This document shows positions 55,560 to 63,642 of a stretch of 64,000 nucleotides of DNA, piece by piece (the first letter of the stretch is position 1; every line of letters begins with the position of its first letter). The notes beneath the pieces are model-generated. The model was not told the DNA's origin. It was given only the letters and a program-made list of their open reading frames with translations, and did no database searches. The DNA is from Agrobacterium tumefaciens (GTDB taxonomy: Bacteria > Pseudomonadota > Alphaproteobacteria > Rhizobiales > Rhizobiaceae). The position numbers were made by a program, and so were the translations under genes. The DNA is taken from positions 2,170,001 to 2,234,000 of the forward strand of contig CP048485.1 in assembly GCA_025560025.1 (NCBI GenBank). Direction: 5' to 3'.

Positions 55560-56219
55560 CTAAACCTGCTCGCGTGCCTTTTCGAAAAGGCTGGTGAATT
55601 CCTCTGCGCTCCGAATAGCGCCGGGAACGAGAAACTTGCCGATGATGAAGGCCGGTGTTCCGGTCAGCTGCAACGACATTGCCTGTTCATGATTGCGCTC
55701 AATCAGCGCGTTGATCTCCGTCGCCCTGGATTTGAGATCACTCTCAAGGCGGACAAAATCAATGCCTGTCGCGCGCACGGCAGCGCGCATCTCTTCCGCT
55801 TCCGCCCTGCGGGCTTTGATCGCCATCAGCGCATGATGCACGATCTCGTAACCGCCCTGATAATTTGCCGCCAGCGCCAGACGGGCGCCCTCGACGGAAT
55901 CTTTCGTAATGATCGGCCAGTCCTTGTAGACCACCCTGATATCCCCGTCCTTCAAGACAGCATCGCGCATGGGAACGGCCGTCTTCTTGCACCACGGGCA
56001 ATTATAATCGAGGAAGGTGACCATGGTGAGTTTGCCGGTGGGATTGCCGGAAACGGGTGCCGCGGGATCACGCAGGATCATCTCAAGCCTGAGGCTGTTT
56101 GCGGACGCGGCAGCCGGAAAAGCGGCGGCGGAAACAGCCGAAAGCGAGCCAAGGAGAAAGGCGCGGCGTCTGAGGCCGGCAAAGCCTGCCTCATCCGCGC
56201 GTTTTCGAATGTCGTTCAT
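55560..56219 (-). CDS. DsbA-family thiol oxidoreductase (copy 2)
   Basis: Second periplasmic thioredoxin-fold protein, 219 residues, with a twin-arginine-type signal (LRRRAFLLGSLSAVSAAA) and active site C74-P-W-C77; the cis-Pro loop is TGTPAFIIG. It converges with copy 1 and is encoded just after the L,D-transpeptidase gene on the same strand. The start is uncertain between ATG at 56219 (used) and ATG at 56240; neither has a strong ribosome site. The paralogue pair shares the DPAAPVSGNP / DPQAPVLGNP segment. Confidence 0.9.
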   Translation of the reverse strand: MNDIRKRADEAGFAGLRRRAFLLGSLSAVSAAAFPAAASANSLRLEMILRDPAAPVSGNPTGKLTMVTFLDYNCPWCKKTAVPMRDAVLKDGDIRVVYKDWPIITKDSVEGARLALAANYQGGYEIVHHALMAIKARRAEAEEMRAAVRATGIDFVRLESDLKSRATEINALIERNHEQAMSLQLTGTPAFIIGKFLVPGAIRSAEEFTSLFEKAREQV

Positions 56220-56250
56220 GGTGATGGGTCTTTCGTTCATATGCCGGCAG

Positions 56251-56979
56251 TCAGACGCCGAGTTGCGAGCGCTTCGAGGGATCGGGGATAACCACGATGG
56301 GGCTGCCATCCCTGACATTGTTGAAGAGATCGATGACGTCCTGATTCAGCAGGCGAATACAGCCCGAGGATACCGCCTTGCCGATGGAGAAGGCCTCCGG
56401 CGTTCCATGCAGGCGATAAAGCGTGTCCCTGCCGCCCTGATGAATATAAAGCGCACGCGCCCCCAGAGGGTTTTTAAGACCGGGGGGCATGCCGCCATTC
56501 GCGATGCTATAGGGCTGGAGTGCGGGTTGCCGCGCCACCATCTCGTCCGGCGGCGTCCATTTCGGCCACGCACGCTTGTAGGCGACCGTCGCCCGACCGG
56601 ACCACGAAAAGCCGTCACGCCCGACGCCGATCCCGTAACGCCTCGCCTTGCCGCCGGGAAGCACGTGGTAGAGAAACTTGTTCGGCGTATCGACGATCAG
56701 CGTGCCGGGCTTCTCTTCGGTCGGATAATCGACGACCTGCCGCCAGTATTTCGGGTCCACCTGCTTGATGTTTACGGCCGGGATCGGGAAGGTCTCGTCC
56801 GGCATCGCCGCATACATCGCCGGGGTCACCGGCGTTGCGGCCTCTGGCAAAGGTTCGTCGCTCTTTACCGGCGTTGCCGTCATCGGCGGCTGGCCGGATG
56901 TGGCGCAGCTTGCCAGAAGACTTGCGGCTCCCAGAGCGAGAAGATTTCTGCGGCTGATGAATATTGGTCTGTCGTGCAT
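56251..56979 (-). CDS. L,D-transpeptidase (YkuD domain), lipoprotein
   Basis: Periplasmic cell-wall enzyme of 242 residues. The N-terminus SRRNLLALGAASLLASCAT has both a twin-arginine pair and a lipobox (C25). The YkuD catalytic region is complete: H191 (RLHGTPE) and nucleophile C207 (SSGCIRL). Such enzymes make 3-3 crosslinks or attach outer-membrane proteins to peptidoglycan; polar growth of Agrobacterium relies on many of them. It is the first gene of a pair with the second DsbA-like gene, whose product may keep its catalytic Cys reduced. A PmrA-box-like site lies 45 bases upstream. Confidence 0.92.
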   Translation of the reverse strand: MHDRPIFISRRNLLALGAASLLASCATSGQPPMTATPVKSDEPLPEAATPVTPAMYAAMPDETFPIPAVNIKQVDPKYWRQVVDYPTEEKPGTLIVDTPNKFLYHVLPGGKARRYGIGVGRDGFSWSGRATVAYKRAWPKWTPPDEMVARQPALQPYSIANGGMPPGLKNPLGARALYIHQGGRDTLYRLHGTPEAFSIGKAVSSGCIRLLNQDVIDLFNNVRDGSPIVVIPDPSKRSQLGV

Positions 56980-57023
56980 TCTGCGGCATGTCTCCTGTTT
57001 AGCGACACACAGTCAGCCGGCAC

Positions 57024-57040
57024 CTTAAGCCAGTCTTAAG
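57024..57040. promoter_or_regulatory. PmrA-box-like site, copy 2
   Basis: CTTAAG-CCAGT-CTTAAG, the same half-sites and five-base spacing as copy 1 at 52934-52950, with a spacer that reads as a near reverse complement of the first. It lies 45 bases upstream of the L,D-transpeptidase start codon. Confidence 0.7.
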
Positions 57041-57080
57041 GCGACCCGGTGAGACATTTATTTGACATGACCGGACGGAA

Positions 57081-57110
57081 AAATGCCGGGGGCAGAACCA
57101 CGTCTGCCCC
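57081..57110 (-). terminator. Rho-independent terminator of the AfuABC-like operon
   Basis: On the minus strand, an 8-bp stem (57089-57096 with 57103-57110, six-base loop) is followed by CGGCATTTTT. It lies 26 bases after the stop of the ATPase gene. Confidence 0.7.
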
Positions 57111-57135
57111 TCCCTGGGTGAGATCGGTGAAAAAC

Positions 57136-58197
57136 TCAGGCCTGAATCAAGGCAATGCCACGGTTCCTGAAACCGAGCGTGACATCGCTTGCCGGCGGCA
57201 GACTGGTCTCAACCGCATGGTCGACGATGAAGAGCGTGCCGATATCGGTCTCGACCTCATATTCGACATGACCGCCGAGATAGGCACTATGCAGCACCCG
57301 CCCCGCAAGTCCCTGCCCACCCGGCTGGCCGATGGAAATCGAGCCGGGGCGAACCGCAAGCTTTGCCGGGCCGGGCCGGGCGTTGCGTGCTGCAACCCTG
57401 TGATCCACACCGCCGACGCGGATCAGCGCATCTGGCCCCTCAAGGCTCAACACTTCGCAGCCGACGACATTCGCCTCGCCCATGAAATCGGCGATGAAGG
57501 CGGAGGCCGGCGCTTCATAAAGGTCGCGTGGCGCACCCGACTGGGCGATCTCGCCTTCCTTCATAACGATGATCCGGTCGGAAACCGCCAGCGCCTCATC
57601 CTGATCATGCGTCACGTAAACGGCGGTAAAACCCAGCCGCTGCTGCAATTCGCGGATTTCGGTGCGCACCCGGCGGCGAAGGCGGGCGTCGAGGTTGGAA
57701 AGCGGCTCATCGAGCAGCAATACCTGCGGTTCCAGCACCAGAGCGCGGGCAACCGCGACGCGCTGCTGCTGGCCGCCGGAAAGTTCTGCCGGCAGCCGAT
57801 GGCCCATGCCGGCGAGGCCGACGAGCTTCAGCCCCTCTTCCGCCTTTTCCCGCGCTTCCGTCTTGCGCAATCCCGAGGATTGCAGGCCATAGGCAACATT
57901 GTCGAGCGCGGTCATGTGCGGGAAAAGCGCATAGGACTGGAAGACCATCGAGACATCGCGCTCATTGGCCGGCAGCATGGTGACATCCTTGTCACCGATG
58001 AGGATGCGGCCGGAGGTCGGGTGTTCGAGACCCGCCAGCATGCGCAGCGTCGTCGTCTTGCCGCAGCCGGAGGGACCAAGCAGGGTCACAAGCGTGCCAG
58101 GCTCGATGGTGAGCGACAGGTCGGGAATGGCGGTGAAGGCCCCGAAAGTCTTGCGGACATTCTGAAAGGTGACGGAACCGGGCTTTACGGAAATCAT
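57136..58197 (-). CDS. ABC transporter ATPase, AfuC/FbpC-like
   Basis: ATPase of 353 residues of the iron/spermidine/2-aminoethylphosphonate-type importer group: Walker A GPSGCGKTT, signature LSGGQQQRVAVARA, Walker B VLLLDEPLSNLDA, H-switch VYVTHDQDEA, and a C-terminal TOBE domain (about 270-350). Its start overlaps the permease stop by four bases. It is the last gene of the operon and is followed by a terminator. Confidence 0.9.
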   Translation of the reverse strand: MISVKPGSVTFQNVRKTFGAFTAIPDLSLTIEPGTLVTLLGPSGCGKTTTLRMLAGLEHPTSGRILIGDKDVTMLPANERDVSMVFQSYALFPHMTALDNVAYGLQSSGLRKTEAREKAEEGLKLVGLAGMGHRLPAELSGGQQQRVAVARALVLEPQVLLLDEPLSNLDARLRRRVRTEIRELQQRLGFTAVYVTHDQDEALAVSDRIIVMKEGEIAQSGAPRDLYEAPASAFIADFMGEANVVGCEVLSLEGPDALIRVGGVDHRVAARNARPGPAKLAVRPGSISIGQPGGQGLAGRVLHSAYLGGHVEYEVETDIGTLFIVDHAVETSLPPASDVTLGFRNRGIALIQA

Positions 58198-60425
58198 GCG
58201 GTTTTCTCCTGAGCGAGAGGAACGGAGGAAGCGGACGGCAGGCCGGCGACGCGGTTTTCGCGACGCAGACGGCGCTCACCCACAAGAAGCTGGAAGCCGG
58301 TAATGACCGTGATCATCACAACGATCAGCATGGAGGAATAGGCAATGGCCACACCGTATTCGCCGTTTTCGACGAGACCGACGATATAGGACGTCGCCAT
58401 GTTGTACTGCGCGCTGACAAGGAAGATGACGGCGCTGATTGAAGTGATGGCGCGCACGAAGGAATAGACCAGTGCGGCCGTGATTGCGGGCCTCAAGAGC
58501 GGCAGGATGACCTTGCGGATGGTGCGGAAACTATTGGCCCGCAGCGTCAGCGAGGCCTCGTCGAGGCTCTTGTCGAGCTGGCTCATCGCCGCAATGCCGC
58601 CGCGCACGCCGACCGGCATGTTGCGGAACACGAAGCAGGCGATGAGGATGAGTGCCGAACCGGTCATTTCCACCGGCGGCAGGTTGAAGGCCATGATGTA
58701 GCTGACACCGATGACCGTGCCGGGAATGGCAAAGCTCATCATCAGCGCGAATTCGAACAGGTTACGACCAGCGAACTTCTGCCGCACAATGATATAGGCG
58801 GTCAGAAGACCCACGGCAGCGGTCAGCGGTGCCGAAACCAGCGCGATCTCCATCGTCGTCCAGAACGAATTCCAGGCAACGCCGGTCCAGGCAATCGAGC
58901 CATTCGAGAAGCTGACGGAAAAGGCGCGGATGTAATGATCAAGCGTCAGTGAATTATCGAGACCCCAGGTCTTCACGAAACCGCCGACAAGGATCATGCC
59001 ATAAACGACGATGGTGAAGATCATCCACGGCACGACGATCGCATGGACGCCGATGGACAGGTCGCGCGGCAGGGCGATATGCGCGCCACTGTCGCCCTTG
59101 CCCGTCACCGTCGCGAAATTCTTGCCCGCCAGCCAGAAGCGCTGCGCAAGAAAGGCCGAAAGCGTGAAGCACAGGAGAATGATTGCCAGAACCGCCGCAC
59201 GCGAGGGATCGTTCTGCGAGCCGACGACAGCGAAGAAGATTTCGGTCGACAGCACACCATGGGTGCCGCCAAGCACCAGCGGATTGCCGAAATCCGCCAT
59301 GCTCTCGATAAAGCCGATCAGGAAGGCATTGGCGAGACCGGGTTTCATCAGCGGCAGCGACACCCGCCAGAAGGTGCGCCAGCGGTCGGCGCGCAGCGTC
59401 TGCGACGCCTCTTCCATCGACGGGCTAACGCCTTCAACCACGCCGATCAGCACCAGAAACGAGATGGGCGTGAAGGAAAGGACCTGCGCGATCCAGATGC
59501 CGGTCATGCCATAAAGCCAGCGACCCGGCTCAATGCCGAAGAGATAGGAAAGCCACTCGGTGACGACACCAGCGCGACCGAAAAGCAGCGTCAGGGCAAG
59601 GCCGATGACAAAAGGCGGCGTGATGATCGGCAGAACGGTGAGAAGCCGCAGGCCCTTCTTGAAGGGAAAGCGCGTGCGGGTGGCGATCAACGCAAAGCCG
59701 AGACCGAGCACGGTCGAGCCGAAGGCGGTCATCAGGGCGAGGAACAGCGTGCGCCAGGCAACGCCGCAGCGCTCTTCACCTGTGACACAGCCAAGGCTCC
59801 AGATGCCGGGATCCTGAATATTACGAATGAAGCCATCGGCATTAAAGGAGCCGTCGAAATCCTGAACGGAAGCGACCAGCATGCTGCCAATCGGATAGAA
59901 GACAAAAACCGTGACGAGGAAAACCAGAACGGAAATGGCGCCGACGACGAAGGCATCGCCTTTCATGACCCCACGTTCGGCAAGCCCGAAGGCGAAAAGC
60001 AGCACGAAGACGAACGACATGACGACGGCCCCTGCCCCCATGGAGGGCTGGCCATCGGCAAGCATGCCGAAGAGGTTTTCGCTCACCGTCCAGCTCCAGC
60101 CGGTAAAGCCGATGGCCAGCCCCTGCAAGGCGAGGAAAACAAGGCCGATAGCACCGATAATTGCAAGCAGTCTGCCGCGCCGCATCGGTTCGCCGATAGG
60201 CCGGACAAGACACGCGGCGAGGAAAAAGACAACAATGCCGACCAGCCATGGTTTTCCATAGGACAGGATCTGCAGCACACCGGGCGCATTGCTGGCCGAC
60301 GAGAAAAATCCGGAAAGCCAGCGGAAGCTGAAAAAGCCGCCTTCGATGCGATACCAGGGAAGAAGAATGAGGGCAAAAGCCCCGAACGCCAGGACGATGT
60401 CCAGCCTGCGATTGCCACGTGTCAT
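58194..60425 (-). CDS. ABC transporter fused double permease, AfuB-like
   Basis: Inner-membrane protein of 743 residues that joins two permease modules in one chain, as in AfuB/FbpB. Two coupling loops are visible: MEEASQTLRADRWRTFW in the first and LDEASLTLRANSFRTIR in the second. An N-terminal part of about 200 residues with extra TM helices precedes the first module. The ATG at 60425 has GAGG seven bases upstream; the ATG seven codons earlier does not. It works with the binding protein encoded upstream. Confidence 0.9.
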   Translation of the reverse strand: MTRGNRRLDIVLAFGAFALILLPWYRIEGGFFSFRWLSGFFSSASNAPGVLQILSYGKPWLVGIVVFFLAACLVRPIGEPMRRGRLLAIIGAIGLVFLALQGLAIGFTGWSWTVSENLFGMLADGQPSMGAGAVVMSFVFVLLFAFGLAERGVMKGDAFVVGAISVLVFLVTVFVFYPIGSMLVASVQDFDGSFNADGFIRNIQDPGIWSLGCVTGEERCGVAWRTLFLALMTAFGSTVLGLGFALIATRTRFPFKKGLRLLTVLPIITPPFVIGLALTLLFGRAGVVTEWLSYLFGIEPGRWLYGMTGIWIAQVLSFTPISFLVLIGVVEGVSPSMEEASQTLRADRWRTFWRVSLPLMKPGLANAFLIGFIESMADFGNPLVLGGTHGVLSTEIFFAVVGSQNDPSRAAVLAIILLCFTLSAFLAQRFWLAGKNFATVTGKGDSGAHIALPRDLSIGVHAIVVPWMIFTIVVYGMILVGGFVKTWGLDNSLTLDHYIRAFSVSFSNGSIAWTGVAWNSFWTTMEIALVSAPLTAAVGLLTAYIIVRQKFAGRNLFEFALMMSFAIPGTVIGVSYIMAFNLPPVEMTGSALILIACFVFRNMPVGVRGGIAAMSQLDKSLDEASLTLRANSFRTIRKVILPLLRPAITAALVYSFVRAITSISAVIFLVSAQYNMATSYIVGLVENGEYGVAIAYSSMLIVVMITVITGFQLLVGERRLRRENRVAGLPSASSVPLAQEKTA

Positions 60426-60469
60426 GGCCGACCTCGCTTGTTTCATGCCGATGAAAGAGTGGCGGACAC

Positions 60470-60488
60470 CCCGGCTTAAAAAGCCGGG
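60470..60488 (-). other. Intercistronic stem-loop between binding protein and permease genes
   Basis: A perfect 8-bp stem (60470-60477 with 60481-60488) and a three-base loop lie between the binding-protein stop and the permease start, without a T-run. Such hairpins often protect the upstream mRNA so that more binding protein than permease is made. Confidence 0.5.
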
Positions 60489-60523
60489 ATGCCTGTCGCC
60501 GGAGTTAAGATCAGTGTTTCAGA

Positions 60524-61549
60524 TCAGTTGGCGACCGCACCGACCTCGCGGTCCCAGCGTTCCAGCAGCGCCTTGCGCTTGGCCGGATCGCCATAGGTCT
60601 TGAAGTCATAGTCGATGAGCTTGATGTCCTCGAACTTCGGCGCTTCCTTCGGCACTTCCGCCGTCTTGTTGGAGGGAAGCTGGAAGGACTTGGCGTCCTT
60701 CATGCGAGACTGCACTTCCGGCGTGAGCGCCCAGTCGTACCAGGTCTTCGCATTGTCGAGATTGCGAGCGCCCTTGATGATCGACATGGAGCCGATTTCA
60801 TAACCTGTGCCTTCGCAGGGCGCGATGGACTTGACCGGGAAACCTTCCGCCGTCTGCGCCACCGCATCATGCATGAAGACGATGCCGAGCGCGGTTTCGC
60901 CGCGTGCCGCCGCCTTGACCGGCGCGGAACCGGACTTGGTATATTGCGAGATATTGACGTTGAGCTTCTTCAGATAGTCGATCGCCTGATCTTCACCCAT
61001 GATCTGCACCAGCGACGCCAGCGCCGTATAAGCTGTGCCCGAAGAGTTGGGATTGGCGATCTGGATTTCGCCCTTCAGTTCCGGCGCCAGCAGGTCAGCC
61101 CAGCACTTCGGCTCCTTGTAACCCTTCGACTTGAAGATTTCCGTGTTGTAGCCCCAGCCCAGCGCACCGGCATAAACGCCGACAGTCCTGTAACCCGTGC
61201 TTTCGGCCTGCTTCACGGCCCAGTCCTGCAACTGGTCGAGCATCGGCGACTTGTATTCCAGCGTCAGGTTTTCCGAGGCCGCCTGCATGTGCGGATCGCC
61301 GGTGCCGGCCCACCAGATATCGGTCTTCGGGTTGCGGGCTTCCGCACGCACCTTGGCATATGTTTCGCCGGAAGACAGGCGCACCATATTGACCTTGATG
61401 TCATGCGACTTTTCGAAATCGCCCTTCATCTGTTCGCAGATGACGACATCGGCCGAGCAGATGAGGTTGAGTTCGCCCGCCGCCTGTGCGGAAACGGCGC
61501 TCAGTGCCGTGCCGGCAAAAAGCAGGGTGGAAAGTATCGTCAGTCGCAT
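60524..61549 (-). CDS. ABC transporter substrate-binding protein, AfuA-like
   Basis: Periplasmic binding protein of 341 residues with a Sec signal (cleavage after AQA, about residue 23). It resembles Actinobacillus AfuA in IANPNSSGTAYTALASLVQ, NISQYTKSGSAPVKAAARGET and PCEGTGYEIGSMSIIKGARNLDNAK. AfuA was first called ferric-binding, but was later shown to bind hexose-6-phosphates and related sugar phosphates. No Tyr pair typical of FbpA iron binding is evident. It is the first gene of the operon, upstream of permease and ATPase genes. Confidence 0.87.
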   Translation of the reverse strand: MRLTILSTLLFAGTALSAVSAQAAGELNLICSADVVICEQMKGDFEKSHDIKVNMVRLSSGETYAKVRAEARNPKTDIWWAGTGDPHMQAASENLTLEYKSPMLDQLQDWAVKQAESTGYRTVGVYAGALGWGYNTEIFKSKGYKEPKCWADLLAPELKGEIQIANPNSSGTAYTALASLVQIMGEDQAIDYLKKLNVNISQYTKSGSAPVKAAARGETALGIVFMHDAVAQTAEGFPVKSIAPCEGTGYEIGSMSIIKGARNLDNAKTWYDWALTPEVQSRMKDAKSFQLPSNKTAEVPKEAPKFEDIKLIDYDFKTYGDPAKRKALLERWDREVGAVAN

Positions 61550-61663
61550 GGTTATCCTCCTGTAGCTTGCGTCTGAATTCTTGGGCGGCGCGCAGACATG
61601 GCGCTGCCGGTCGCGGCGCCCTGCGGCGCGCGCGCTGTCTTTTTGAGGTGCTGGTTTTTGGCC

Positions 61664-62692
61664 CTACTGGGTCTGGCTCGGGTGGATTTCGCTATCGAAG
61701 CGGCTCAATAACCGACTTCGCTCTTCCGGCTGGCCAAAGGTGGCGAAGTCGTAATCCACCATCTTGATCATCGATATGTCAGGCGCCGTCAGCGGTAATG
61801 TCGCCCGGGCGTTTGATGGTACCTGATTTTGCCCGGCCTTGGCCCCGGTCTCCTGCCCCTCCGGGCTCAGCGCGAATTCAACGAAGGCCTGTGCCAGCGC
61901 ATCATTGTGGTTGCCCTTGACGATGCTGACCGCCCCGATCTCATAGCCCGTCCCCTCGCAGGGCGCGACGATCACCAGCGGGAAACCTTCGATTTTCTGG
62001 GTCACGGCATCATGCATGAAAGAAATACCGATCATGATCTCGCCCCGCGCCGCCGCCTTGACCGGCGCTGCACCAACCTTGGTATAGCTCACGACGTTCT
62101 GATTGAGCTTCTCCATGAAACCAAAAGCCTCCTCCTCGCCGAAGAGCTGAACGAGGGTGGCCAGCATGGTGAAGGCCGTGCCGGAATAGTTCGGATTGCC
62201 GGTCAGGATATGGCCGCGATAGATATCCTTCGCCAGATCCTTCCAGCAGGTCGGTGCGGGCAGGTTGTTCTTCGCGAGCAGTTCCGAATTATAGGCAAAA
62301 CCCAGCGCACCGGCATAGATGCCAGCCGATTTCGAGCCGGACATCGCATAGAAATTCTGCGCCCAGGGCAGCAGATCCCGCTGATGCACGGGCGTGTACT
62401 CTTCCAGCAGGCCTTCCGAGCCGGCCTGCAAATGGGTATCGCCAGTACCGCCCCACCAGACGTCGACGGTGGGATGGGATCGTTCGGCACGAATCTGGTC
62501 GAGAATTTCGCCGGTGCTCTTGCGCACCATCGAAATCTCGAGACCTGCCTTGGCTTCGAAAGCCCGCTGCATGGTCAAACACCAAGCCTCGTCGACGCCG
62601 CAAAGGACGTTCAACTTCGGCTCGGCCATGCCATGCCCTGCGCCGCACAGCCATAGGGCCATGCTCGCCGCAAGTGCGGTCAATGCTTTCAA
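61664..62692 (-). CDS. Second AfuA-like substrate-binding protein
   Basis: Paralogue of the preceding protein, 342 residues, Sec signal (MKALTALAASMALWLCGAGHGMA). Shared blocks: VWWGGTGDTHLQAGSEG, GNPNYSGTAFTMLATLVQ, APVKAAARGE, APCEGTGYEIGAVSI. It has no permease of its own and lies between the transporter operon (114 bases away) and a divergent two-component system. It could feed the same transporter or serve as ligand sensor for the kinase. Confidence 0.87.
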   Translation of the reverse strand: MKALTALAASMALWLCGAGHGMAEPKLNVLCGVDEAWCLTMQRAFEAKAGLEISMVRKSTGEILDQIRAERSHPTVDVWWGGTGDTHLQAGSEGLLEEYTPVHQRDLLPWAQNFYAMSGSKSAGIYAGALGFAYNSELLAKNNLPAPTCWKDLAKDIYRGHILTGNPNYSGTAFTMLATLVQLFGEEEAFGFMEKLNQNVVSYTKVGAAPVKAAARGEIMIGISFMHDAVTQKIEGFPLVIVAPCEGTGYEIGAVSIVKGNHNDALAQAFVEFALSPEGQETGAKAGQNQVPSNARATLPLTAPDISMIKMVDYDFATFGQPEERSRLLSRFDSEIHPSQTQ

Positions 62693-62901
62693 TTAAGCCT
62701 CCCTGCCTGGAACCTCCCCGTTCCAGTCTCCACCAACAGCATGTCACATCCTGCCCGCGCCGCAATCGAAGAATGGTTACCAATCTTTCACCGCACCGCC
62801 GAACAAGATTACAGATATTACAATTATGACAGGAGAGATAACCAGCGAGCCTTTGAAGATCGTCGGCGCCGTGCCTATGATGATGGCGGGAGGAATACAA
62901 A

Positions 62902-63642
62902 GTGCTTAATCAGAAGGTTCGCATTCTGATCGTCGAGGACGATCCGGATATGGCAGAGCTCATCTCGGACCTCGTCGAGGCCGAGGGCTGGCTGCCCACC
63001 TGCGCGCGCTCCGCCGAGGAAGCAGACGAGATATTGGCGAGGGACAGGATGCAGCTTGTACTCGTCGACCACAATCTGCCCGGCACGTCAGGCCGGACCT
63101 TTGCCCAGCGACTGCGCAGCCAGATCGACATCGGCATCGTCATGGTAACAGCTGCCGGCAGCGCCGCCGACCGGGTTCTGGGCCTCGAGACGGCCGCCGA
63201 CGATTACGTGGTCAAACCCTTCGAACCCATCGAACTCACGGCCCGGATCAAGGCCGTTCTGCGCCGGACGATCCCCTCGCTGAAACAGGAAAAGGATAGC
63301 GAGCGCGATCATGGCCGCGCGGCACTCAACCTCGGCGACTGGGCGATTGATCTTGATGCGCGCCGGGCGGTCTGCCTCAGCGATCGCAGCAAGACGCTGA
63401 CGAGCGCCGAATTCGCGCTTCTGGAGATTCTGGCCGAAACGCCCAACCAGCCCGTCAGCCGCTCGCAGATACTCGACCGGCTGGGTTCTGAAAGCGACCG
63501 CTACATCGACAGAAATGTCGATGTGCTGGTGCTGCGGCTGAGACGCAAGATCGAACGCAATCCGGACCTGCCGCGTCACATCAAGACGCGGCGCGGCAAG
63601 GGTTATGTGCTGCATACCGACGAGGGCGAGCTTTCCCCGTGA
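62902..63642 (+). CDS. OmpR-family response regulator
   Basis: Regulator of 246 residues with receiver domain (acidic pair E12/D13, phospho-acceptor D56 in LVLVDHNLPG, Lys in VVKPFEPIE) and a C-terminal winged helix (about 135-240, ending KTRRGKGYVLHT). It is divergent from the second AfuA-like gene (209 bases between) and overlaps the kinase gene by four bases. Its likely targets are the adjacent transporter genes. Confidence 0.92.
   Translation: MLNQKVRILIVEDDPDMAELISDLVEAEGWLPTCARSAEEADEILARDRMQLVLVDHNLPGTSGRTFAQRLRSQIDIGIVMVTAAGSAADRVLGLETAADDYVVKPFEPIELTARIKAVLRRTIPSLKQEKDSERDHGRAALNLGDWAIDLDARRAVCLSDRSKTLTSAEFALLEILAETPNQPVSRSQILDRLGSESDRYIDRNVDVLVLRLRRKIERNPDLPRHIKTRRGKGYVLHTDEGELSP

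Noticed and set aside
57136..61549. Ferric-iron transporter (FbpABC)
   Set aside because: The binding protein matches AfuA segments linked to sugar-phosphate binding; no adjacent-Tyr iron site is evident. Iron is not fully excluded.
62741..62929. Small gene overlapping the response-regulator start
   Set aside because: The 62-codon frame is Arg/Asp-rich, overlaps the regulator gene and lacks a ribosome site.
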